A stretch of DNA of 64,000 bases from Pararge aegeria (Eukaryota > Arthropoda > Insecta > Lepidoptera > Nymphalidae), in the NCBI RefSeq assembly GCF_905163445.1, contig NC_053193.1, forward strand, positions 5,332,001-5,396,000. Direction: 5' to 3'. This document shows positions 22,630 through 34,700 of the stretch, piece after piece. Under the pieces are notes generated by a model. It was not told where the DNA came from. It searched no databases and worked only from the letters and a program-made list of their open reading frames with translations. The translations under genes and the position numbers were made by a program. Each line of letters starts with the position of its first letter. The first letter of the stretch is position 1.

Positions 22630-22749
22630 ATGAGCAAGCATATGTATTCCACTGCAAACCTCTCTGATAAAGAACTGAAAGAACAAGGAAATAGATTATT
22701 CAGCCTACGAAGGTTCGAAGATGCTTTGAACTGCTATACTAAGGCTATT
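22630..22749 (+). CDS. STUB1: STUB1 exon 1: start and first TPR helix pair
   Basis: 40 codons, ATG to ATT|GTAAGT. LKEQGNRLFSLRRFEDALNCY is a typical TPR with clamp residues Lys17 and Asn21. Confidence 0.96.
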
Positions 22750-25700
22750 GTAAGTTTTACCACGTTTACCCACACTAGTAAACTTGCTACAAAATTCTTT
22801 TGTAATTCAAATGAGTATACCAGAAATATCAGTCAATGTTACATACCTTGAACTGTTATTATGCAAAATCTGATAAACAGTACCGCTTCAGTAAAATACT
22901 TGAATATTGTAAAGGTGAGGTGCAAAAGAATTTTATTATTTTAAAGTATAGTACAAAGGGGTTCCTGTTTTTTATTCCATTGACACATTCACTTTCCTTA
23001 TACATCTCAACCTTGCCAACCTTCGCTAGTCGGAGATGCAATGCAAGAAGAAGAAGATACTAGTTATTAGTTAGAAATTTCTGACTATTATTGCTAAAGA
23101 GATAAAGACTGATGCTGAAACTTTAAATTTTTCTTCAAGCTTTGCTTGATTTATTTTAAACGAAACACCACTGATTTACTGTATTGCCATTAAAATTATT
23201 AGGTTTTAAGTGGTATTTATGCAGCATTCAAAATGGTCAGATTTTAAAAAGAATTAAACTAAATTGAAAGTAAAATTAGTGACCAAGTAGTATTGATAAT
23301 AAATCTGTTGAGTTTTTATTACGAGCATGGTATGCCCACTTTTTGTACAGTTTCTGACAGGAAGATCATCAGCCACAGTCTATTTATTCCAGCAAAGATG
23401 GGCTCAGGCTTACTCTCTCATCTGGGATGGAGATTAAGAAATAGGACCCATTTCCTTGCCATTGTGTTTTGGCAGGGTGGAAAAATGTTTCTAGAACACA
23501 ATTTTGAGGTTTTATGCATATAATATCACATATTTAATGTGGTCATAGTCTAGTGGAACTTGTGCCTCTCTTTCAGCCCGGCTAGAATGGGCAGGTGACA
23601 ATTATATCCCCGGGGGAAAGGATATAAATTTATCTTCTCCCACAGCTTTATAAACTCTCAGAGCACTGCCGCACATGTGGATATAATATCCAAATACTAT
23701 ATGTGTATTAATAAACGGGGGTAAACTTCTCCTATTCCATGTTCCAGTGATTTAGCAGGTGGGCACGTTAATTATATCCCTTGTCAGGGGATATAATCGG
23801 GGATATAATTTTTATCTCCCACCCATGCTAGCCCTGCTGGGGGGCTTTTTGATATTATGTTCATTTTGAACAATAAAATATCACTTGCTTTTACGGTTAA
23901 GTAGTAAATTTAAGTAGTAAATTGTGAGGAATCCAGCAGGATTCCTCACAATTTACTACTTAAACAATTACAATTTACTGCCTGAGAGTTATTCATAATG
24001 TTCTCAAAGGAAAGTCTTCTTCTTCTTAGGGTGCCATCTCCTTACGAAGGGTGGCAATCATTAGGGCTATTTTACTTTCAACACTGCTGCTCTTAATAAT
24101 GATTTGGTGCTCTTTCCGAACCATTGTCGTAAGTTTTTGAGCCATGATATTCTTCTTCGGCCAGGCCTTCTTCTGCCTGCCACTTTACCTTGTACGATAA
24201 GCTGAAGAAGGTCATACTTTTTGGTGTTCCGCATCACATGACCAAGGGAATGTGGAGACTAGCAATTCACACTTTGCCAGCAAGGTGGACTACTGCCTGA
24301 GCCCATTGTATTCTAAGAGAGTGCCCTGTAGTTTGCCAGTAATGGGATGATGACGATGATGATGAAATGCTATGCATTCAAAGATATTTAATAAAATATG
24401 CATTCATTTGACCCAAACCTATAAAATTTCCCTGTGTATGATGAAAATAAACTTTCTTTAGAAAGAGACTGAATTATTTATGTACATTTGCTAAATAGCA
24501 TGGATTCAAAAAGATTTGCTACTCTGGTGATAAGGTACGGTAAAGAAATATATTTTTTTTAGATAAAAAACCCATCGGTAGCCACATACTTCACAAATCG
24601 AGCACTATGTCATCTGAAAATGAAGCGCTGGGAAGAAACATGCCAGGACTGCAGGCGCGCGCTGGACATAGACAACAACCAGGTGAAGGGACATTTCTTT
24701 CTCGGCCAGGCACTGGTTGAGCTGGACTGCTATGATGAGGCTATCAAACACTTACACAGAGGTGAGTATATTATATCAATAGCACTGCTTCTCTTCTTCT
24801 TCTCTCTCTGGGCTTGTTTCCGTACTTGGCTGGCCGGAACCTCCCGTTGTACATAGTGCCACTGGTACGGCTCCCCGCTGGGTCACTCCAGCCAGCCGAG
24901 CTCACTCCAGAAGCTTAGCAGGCCGCCTAGGTCGCCAAGTGCTTCAGGGAGTGATGCTGGGGAGCCAAGTCATGCTGCGCATTGTTTTGCTACTCCTCTA
25001 CATTGGAGCAGTATGTGAGTGAGTGTTTCATCTGCCTCCATGCATGCTCTGCACAGAGCCCTGTGATAGCCCTGAATTGACATCTTAGCAAATATTAAGC
25101 CATTTTCAGATTACACAAATTATATTTATATGCAATGTTTCATGAATAAGCTCATTATTACCTACAACAAAGTTAACACTCAAAGTATTTTGTTGACTTG
25201 ATATCATTAGGTGATCACATTAAAATGATAACAGAACTAATAATGTCTTTCATATTGACCATATAAATACAGATTACAGTCTGTCTTATTGACCTCATAA
25301 AACCATAGTCTTTCTTATTGACCATTCAAATACAGACTGTATCATTGATTTGAATTGTTATTTTGGCGTTTGGTAGGAGCTCAGGAAAAAAAAAATTTAA
25401 AGTTATGCTTCAGAATTAAAAAATGTGTTATTAGTTTTAAATACTGCCCCAATTTTTCTAAACCTTTTTTAACCCCAAAACACTAATGTTTTGTTAATTT
25501 GTAAAAAAAACTAAGCTATTTAACTTATCAAGTTCATAAAAACTATCATAAGTAGACAATTAAATATAATCATTAATTGTTTTATAATAACAAAACATTA
25601 ACAAATTGTATATAAAAACTGCAGTTACGTAATAACCTTAATTAAACATTCACTTGGACATGCATTATTAGTGAACACAGTAAGATACTCAGGGCATAAT

Positions 25701-28699
25701 TCTCTCCATTAACCACTGAAGCTTTCTTAAAAGGCTTATGCCCGTTTTAAGAAATGCCAACAAGGCAATTCCTAGGCATACTAGGAAGTAAAGTTTAAGT
25801 TTACCCAAATAAATCTTTCCTCTGGCTGTTTATGAGGTCCCTTAACATTATGCACCGGCGAGTCAGTGTCGTAACTTTAGATGGCGCCCTACGTCGTAAG
25901 TTATCATCTAAAGAGTTGGTGTGTATTTTTTCTAGGCAACACCTAAATCATTAGAAAACACATTTAAGCGTTTCCTAGGCCTAGTGAAATCGAGTATTCT
26001 AGTCAGCTCATAAAAAGCAGCACCAGAAATTAGGAAGTAAATAAAACAAGGCGTAGTATTCAAACCACTGGCGCAAATAATAACTTACTCCCACACAACT
26101 AATTTTGTAAACCTCCCTTGTATAATCTTTACGAAGTTAAGCTGCTTCTAGTCACAACAAAGTAATATTTACTTAGCATTAGTAATTTTCTACTTCTATA
26201 AATAACTCCAGAAGCGGTTATAGCCTAGTCGTCAGGACTTCGGGCTTAATTACCGGAGGGCCGAGTTCGAAACCCGGCACGCATTTCTAACTTTTCTCAG
26301 TTATGTGCGTTTTGAGCAATTAAAACACAATGTTCTCAAATGTGTTAAGTCCACCAATCCGCACTTGGGCAGTTTGGTGGACTGCGGCGTAAAACCTTCT
26401 CAGCCTAGGATGCCCTTCTGATGGTAGTGGGCCGCTCATGGCTTGTTAATAATTATGATGCCATAAACTCACTCTTGGTGTCTTGGGCCAGCCTGCGTCA
26501 GTGCATATAAGTAGGTTGCGTTGGTTAAGGAATGTTGGCTAACTAACGACGTGGACGACTGCTGAAGGTTCATTTTGGCCTTTATTTTGTTTATCGGAGT
26601 CCACTTAAAGCGGCATCGGTATCAGCATTCAACATTAACACTTGATTACAATAATTTCTGACTCATTGGTCTAGTGGAAAGCAGGGTCGACTGTGGATCA
26701 CGTGGTCCTAAGGTCGATTTTCTTTATTCCACTTGCAAATAAGCCATTAACTGCAAATTCACCTGGTGGTAATTGACGATGCAGTCTAAGATGGTAGAAG
26801 GCCCATACCGCCATATCTATAATCTGTTGCGACGCGCCGTCGTATCCGAGCATCCGGCTCCGCTTTCAGCTCTCACAAGATAGAAAAATGAATGTTAAAA
26901 TGCAAAATGTAAATTGTTGATGTTGGAAAAGAGCAACTGCTGAGTTTCTTGCCGGCTTCTTCTCGGTAGAATCTGCCTTCCGAACCGGTGGTAGAATCAC
27001 TACAAACAGACAGACTTGACGTTTCAAAAGTGCTTATATTAGGCCTACTTGAAATAAATGAATTTTGAATTTTGAACAAGCCACGGCCGCAGACCAGACC
27101 AGACACAGTTCAGAAATTTTAAATACTACTAAGCTGGCAGATACCGGTTATTATCTGCTACTAAACTGTCATATACCGGTTATTATCAGCGACAAGTTAC
27201 AGTGATGGAGTCTATACAGGGTAAAATAAAATATACCAAAAAGCTCTCGGCCTGTAGTTGTTTACATTAAAACTAACAACTTTTGTTAAAGGTTCTTTTT
27301 AACTCGATATATTGTGAAATATTAAATATTCAATATCTTACATAGATAGATACTCTACTTGTTACTACTCTGTAATGTAACATCGGATTCAGCGCGCGAA
27401 TCACGATTCTATCGTGCGGTCATTGACCCGAATACGCGAAGTTGTCGAGTCACAATCATAATTTTTTTCTATGAAATAAATTAATACTGAATTTTAAAAA
27501 GTCGTAGAATAAAGTTTTTAGTTTTAGAAAAGGGACTACAAGACCGAGAACTTTCTGGTATTTTTCATTTAACCCTATCTATTAGCCAAATTCCATTAAG
27601 ATTGGTGTAGTGGTTAAGACATAGTAATAAGCAAATAAACAAACAGAGTTTCGCAATTGGTAATATTAATATGGATTGAGTATATTGCAGCTAATGACTT
27701 GGCACGCGAACAGAAAATGAACTTTGGCGATGATATTGCGGCTCAAATTCGTATCGCCAGAAAAAAGAGATGGAACGTTCAAGAGGAAAAGAGAATAGCA
27801 CAAGAAATTGAACTGCAAGCTTATGTTAATAGGTAAGTGACCTAAGGAATACAATATATTGCTTGCGCAATTGCGAAGTTCTGCGAAACGTGGAAGGATC
27901 TGTACCATACCTTTTGATATACCCTTTTTTTTTGGCGTGGTGTAAAAGCTTTTTTGCTACCTCCGACAATTTTTTTTTTTTATAAAGAGAAAACGCCTGA
28001 CGCATACCACTCCGTTGGGGTAAACGGAGTAGTTGTGTGGGACTTGCACCCACTAAAAACTCGTGTGTGTCCCTCGATAGACCTATAAGTGAGAGCACGG
28101 GATTCACTTGCGTATTCACCGCACTCTCGCCAAGGTTTTGACCCCCCAATGCATAGCGGTTCCCAACGTCAATAACCTGATGCTGACGCTGCCAAATCCT
28201 CCAGAGGGGCGCACTACACGGCACGCCACTTTCTTTGGCCTGTCATAAGTTGGGTGACAAACTTCCCCTTTAATTCGCCACCCGCGGGTGCTATCTCCGA
28301 CACTTCGAATTTGTAGTTAGGAATTTAGGTTAGCGAACACGCATTCTTTCAAACTTTCTTTGAATTCGTGTACATTTAGAAAAAGGTAAAAGTGCAGTTT
28401 TATTTAGCGTTTTGGAATCAATTCAACCTCCGTAACTATTATACTAACATACTACTACTATTATCATCATATCAACCCTTTACCGGCCCACTACAGGGCA
28501 CGGGTCCCACAATGAGAAAGGTTTAGACCGTAATACACCACGCCGGTGCAGTGTGGATTGGTGGACTGTACACGCCTTTTAGAATATTATGGAGGCAGGC
28601 AGGCATGCAGGTCTCCTTACGGTGTTTTCCTTTATTGTTATATATTTTATTTGTACTTATATGTAATATATATATACATATATATATATATTATAGTTA

Positions 28700-28738
<39 letters not shown>

Positions 28739-31700
28739 TATATATTTTTATAATTTTAAATCTTATTTATTGCACCACCCACCTCTTTTCTATGTTTTTT
28801 CCTTTTACGCCATTGGTTGCCTGGAAGAAATCGCTATGTAGCGATAAGGCCACCAAATTGTACTCTCTTGATTTGTATTTATATCTCTGTAACTACTTTT
28901 TTTCTTTGGTGTACATTAAAAGTGTATTCATTCATTCATTCATTCAAGTGATATGTCAATTACTTAAAACGCACATAACTTGGAAAAATGAGAGCTGGGA
29001 TTCGAGCTCGGCCCCCCGATAGTGAAGCCGATTTCATAACTACTCTGCTATCACCGCTTCTACTACTACTATACCATTCTACTACTATTATATATCTATA
29101 CTGAATGAATGCAAGTGATATTTAATTAAGTTGAACGTATATAAGCTGAAGTCTTAGATATAAGATGATTTAGACTCCATTTGGTTTGAATCTCGACAAA
29201 TCACAAAAAAGGTAAACTTGGACTCCCTTACTATGAAAATATTTGTTTTTTAGGCTAATAAACGAAGACTTGCAACGTAGAATAGAGTCGATAAAGTTAG
29301 AGAACATGAATGAAGAAGAGACCAATAGCAAAATAACAAAGGTCGAAGAGGAATGTGTAAGTATTAACTTTGGCTTTATCATTAAAATATATATCACTAG
29401 TGTTACAGTAATTTTATAAAGTGGGTAAATAATTATACATTTGATTACTAACCAATGTTCATGACATGGAATTAGTGGGTATTTTGATATAAATACGACT
29501 GCATTATCGATATACTCTAGTCCTACATGGACTCGAACGATGCAAAGATACCTCCCGGTGTCTTAGTCGTTTATCACTAGATTGGACCGAATTACTTCCT
29601 AAGTTAGACTTTATCGTACCCTTACGATTACCTAGACATAAAGAGATTCTACACATACCTTTAACTCTTATTTATTTTTTTATTCCACTACAAGTTAGCC
29701 TTTGACTGCAGTATCAGTGTATATGCAGTAGTAGTATATGCAGTTACGCCAGAGAGGTCGTCAAACTAAAACTAAAAAACAGATTAAAAAATTTTATTAT
29801 CCGTGTTTCTCGCCTTAATAATGCTGTTTACAATGACCCTGACATTGACTTATTTTATGGTAATATGAACAGTGTACGTCGCAAACTATCAGAAAAGCTG
29901 TTGCATGTTAGGTAAATTTACCTTACAGGTATAGTTTGCTGCATTTTTGCTGGGTTCTACCAGGTACCCTTGTTTATATAATACTTATTTATAAAAACTT
30001 GTTATTAGTTTTAAGCGTTGCAGTTTTGGCGCAACGGTGCGCGCTGTGAATTTAAATAGGAGTTCGGGGTCGATTCCAGCAGGGGCAATATGGTAATTTA
30101 TAATTACTCAACGTTCTTTGGTCTGGTTAGATGGGAGGTTGTGGCCGTGGCTCGTTACCACCCTACCGACAAAGACGTGTCGCTAAGCGATCTAGTGTTC
30201 CGGTGCGTACAGAAATCCTTTGTGGGGATGGGTATATGCTTTTATAACATGATACCGAATGTAAGATACCTTTACCTAAGTTTAAACAATATATTAAAAC
30301 ACATTTAACAAATCGTGGTTACTACACGATTGATGAATTCCTTAACGACAAGGCTGCTTGGAAGTAGGCCACTCCGGTCTCATCTCTCACAAAACAGATT
30401 TCGCGACAGAAAATTCTTGTTAAACGATAGAATGATGTTGGAAAACAGCAAACTGCTAAGTTTCTTGCCGGCTCGTCTCAGTGGAATCTGCCTTCCGAAC
30501 CGGTGGTAGAGTCACTACAAACAGTGCTTATAAAGTAGGCCTACTTGAAATAAATGAATTTTAATGACGCGTAGAAACCGATTAGGGATATGAATACCAG
30601 ACTCCCTGACAGGTTAGCTCGCTACCATCTTAGACTTAGTAGAGCTACCATGCATTATCACTTACCACCACCATATGTGACATTGCAGTCAAGGGCTAAA
30701 CTGTGGTAAAAAAAAAAGTATAATAAATTAAAATAATAAAATATCGTCATCATCATCGTCCACTGCTGAATATGGCCTTTCCCAAGATGCGCCATCACAC
30801 CCGATCCTTAGACTACCTCATCCACCCACTCCCTTTGATTCTATTATGAAAATTAAGCTTAATTAGCTATACTCCGCGAACAGCAGGAGAATCTGTATTG
30901 TGTTATTTTTAATTTCTTCAATCCGTATACTCCACACCAAACAGATCCTCGGCAATGTAGACCCTCATTCAAAATATATTTTGGGTTTCCGCAAAGTAAC
31001 GACTGCTTCTATCCGATACCCCTTTACTCTCTTTATTTCGTCGGTCGATCGTGCTGGAGGTCACTCAACGAGCTAAAACGAGGGCTATGTTGATGGTAGA
31101 GGTTATGAGTTTCCTGTAGGATAGAATTAGTTATGAAGAGATCCGCAGTACAACCAAAGTCACTGACATCAGTGGCGTGCACTCCATACATTCACAAAAG
31201 CATTGCCTACCCTAACATTGATATATAACTCGATTAGGAGGACACTTTAAGCCATCTTATTTTTATGCCGGCAAGTTGAAAATGCAATGGGGAGGCCATG
31301 CTTGTCGTGGGTGCGATGGCCGTTGGATCAGGAGAGTTCTAGAGTGGAGACCACGAACAAGCGAGCGAAGTGTGGGGCGCCCTCCAGTGCGATGGATCGA
31401 CCACATATATCATCATCACATAAACCCACTACCGGCCCACCACAGGGTACGGTTCTACTGCCACAGTGAAAAGGGGTAAAGGCCGTAGTCCACCACGCCG
31501 ATCCAGTGTGGATTGGTGGACTAATAAAAAGGCAATAATTAAAAAAAAACTGTAGACAATAAGCAAAAAATATACATTGTAACTACCTTTTCCCTGTAGT
31601 TATTTTTATGACAACTTCGTCCTTTCTAACATCAATACTTCTAAATTTAAATACTGTTAAATTTCCCAGTGGCTGAAATGCTTTAGTAGTATTTCTAAGT

Positions 31701-34700
31701 ACCCTACTTTATCTTACCAATAGTTCGAGGCCTTTGTTATTGTTTGAACTTAGAGGATGGGAATGTGAAAGAATTATTAAAAAGTAATTAAAAATGCCTA
31801 TTCGTTTTTTTTTATCTGTGATAGATTTGACTTCGTAAGTTCTTTAACATTGCATTATATCAAGCAAATGTCACTGTGTACCTTATGTACCTGTACTTTG
31901 TAAAAAGCCCGTTCAGACTTCGGAACTTATAAGTAACGCTACTTCATACTACAAAGCATGTTACTGACATTAATATCTTAATGACGGTGCATAGTCAGTA
32001 CATATTTGAAAATTTTATGTATGTCCATAAAAATATAACAAAATTTGAAAAGAAAATGGAAATGGACTGTTACAATGTAACAATTCTCGATGTGCAGCAT
32101 ACTAGGCTACATAAAATTGCAAATTAATTCAAGGGCAATTGTATATTATTGTATAACAAATAACGAATGATGTAATAAAGAACGAAATCTTTAAGTTTTC
32201 TCTCAATGAGTTCAAAGTTTATATAAAACGTAAGCGTACAGAAGAATTCTGTAATAATATTAAGGATTACCTAAACGATAAACAGCTTGGGTGTGAATCG
32301 CTCTAACTTTATAGCTTAATATTAATTTACTGTGAGATGGTGATAGCAAAAAAAAAATACCCGGCTAAGTTTGTTATGGGCTCTTTTTAGACCAGGGCGC
32401 GAATGGAACCCTAGTAGTATTAGGTTTAAGTTGGCGAACGAAGTTATCAGCATCCCCTTACAATTATGTAAACAAATATGTATGAACGCTTCATAAGTGC
32501 CTGTGATAGGCCTACATGAATAAAGAAATTTTGAATTTGAATTTCGAATTTGATTAATGTTGATATGTTGCTTTGATGCTTTTTCAGAATAACTACAGCA
32601 GTGAGCTGAATAATTTATTTTCAAGAATGGATGAAAGAAGAAGGGTATGTGTTTTACTCAATATAGTATCACTTTATGAAGGCTCTTGAGAAATATCTCT
32701 ATAAGATGCTCTTTTATGTAGTGATTTTGTTTGTCGGCTTTGTTCAATGTGCATTTGGAACGTGACATTAGTTTTAAGATAACAATTAAAATAGTTATCA
32801 CCATCACATAATCATTACAATAAATATACATATATGAAAGCTTAGAAAGAGTAAGTAATGCTATTCTATTTTGTTTTAAAATCAATCTTGGATGGGATTA
32901 AGTAATTTTTCTTGCATGTATTTTTCTTTTTTTGTGGTAGATATGCTAAAAAGTGTTAATACAACGTGTAACGGAATTACGAAATACTGTTTACGGGTGC
33001 AATAAGTATATTACCCCGTAAAAATATTAAATCAAAAGAAGCACATATTTTGATACAAACGAATTCAAAACATTCTAAGTTTTTAGTACCGACACGCGCA
33101 TAGTACTTACGCTACGCGACGCATACCTAATATAGTGTCAGGAGTCACATGATTTTAATTTTGCATGTGATATTAGGGCTTTATCTGGTTTCTTTCAGTA
33201 AAAATACTATGGCAGTGGTTTACTCAAAAACTATTAGGGTTTTCGGTTTCACATATAAGTTTCAGAGACAATACATAATGTACCTCTAACGCCTGAGAAG
33301 TTAATACACACTCGTACATATCTTATGTTTATATCTAAGATGAAAATTTTTATCAAAATCGTTTCAGCAGTTGAACCGTAAATAGCTACAAGGTAGACAG
33401 ATAAACTAAAATCGAGTTTCTCTGCAATGACAGCCGATTGGCGAAGTTTGCAGCGGCCCTGCTTTCTGAGCCCAAGGCCGTGGGTTCGATTCCCACTACT
33501 GGAAAATGTTTGTGTTATGATTGTTTTCCAGTGTCTGGGTGTTTATATTTATATTCTAAGTATTTATGTGTATCATTCATAAAAATATTCATCAGTCATC
33601 TAGGTACCCATAACACAAGCTACGCTTACTTTGGGGCTTGATGGCGATGTGATTTACTTATTTATTTATAAAGTCGAAGTGAAAACTCTTTTCAAACAGA
33701 CCTATAGAAGGCACTAGTAATGCGTGATATCCTAGTGGGGTTAAGGTTTCAGCTTCGGAAACCTAGTTTGATTCCCTGCTCGCACCGCGGAGCTATGTGC
33801 GTTTTAAACAATTAAATACTTCTAGTTTTCACGGAGAAGGGAAACACTATGTAAACCATGAGAATTCTTCATAATGTTATAAAGGCGTGTGAAGTCTACC
33901 AATCCGCAAGAAGCCAGCGTGGTGGACTTATACGTAAACCCTTCGCATTCTGAGAGGAGGTCCGTGCCCGGTAGTGGGCTGTATAAATAAATGAGATGAT
34001 GTTAATAAGAACATTCGTAAACTCAAAACTAAAGCTACGAGCAGTGGTGTGCACTTCATACATGCACAAAAGCACTGCTTACCCTAAAATTGAAATATAG
34101 CTCGTATTTGTGTAGGTGGAGGATTTTTGTCGTTTTATGCATACCCTGGTAAAAAACCCGGTGCACGCCACTGGCTACGAGGGTTCCAAACGCGACCTGG
34201 TTTAACAAGTGATCGATTTAAATATTAGTTAATCTCGTATACTTGCGATATTTGACGTCACGAATGACGTATTAAGCTAGAGGAACAGTATTACGTGTGC
34301 TATTGCGTGTCAAAGTGCTCTAATGGGATCATTTCGCGTACAATTCTACGTTCCTTACGCCTTCGCATTTCACACCGCGCAAAACGGATTATGTGTTTAA
34401 ATACGTCGATACGCGGTTGTTGAGAAGTGATGTTACGTTGCGGTCACATAATATGGAGCTAGTTTTGTATCTATCGGTTAAGGTTTGGATGTCTCAACGT
34501 TTGTAAGTCCCGGGACTCGAAACGGCGCTCAGTCTCGCGCTGCCCTTTACTTCGAGACTTCTCGGAATAAAATTAGAATAGACTTAATGGTTTGAGGGAT
34601 AAATGTACTTATCAATAAATACATAATTTTAGTAGTAATCAACCGCGCATAAAACTTAAAAATAACATTATTTAACTACCGAGACCCGAGGTAACCAAAT

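Noticed and set aside
23293..23523. 76-codon open frame in STUB1 intron 1
   Set aside because: No domain, no splice context linking it to STUB1 exons, and surrounded by repeats.
27826..28224. 132-codon open frame on the minus strand
   Set aside because: Lies in a STUB1 intron, overlaps the exon 3 splice donor and an A-rich retroelement-like end, and has no recognised domain. Treated as part of an inserted element.
28546..29022. 158-codon open frame on the plus strand
   Set aside because: Formed by SINE, TA microsatellite (Ile/Tyr repeats) and LINE tail sequence.
33438..33641. Open frame with GSIPTTGKC
   Set aside because: Translation of the tRNA-like head of SINE family A; the same peptide recurs in other copies.
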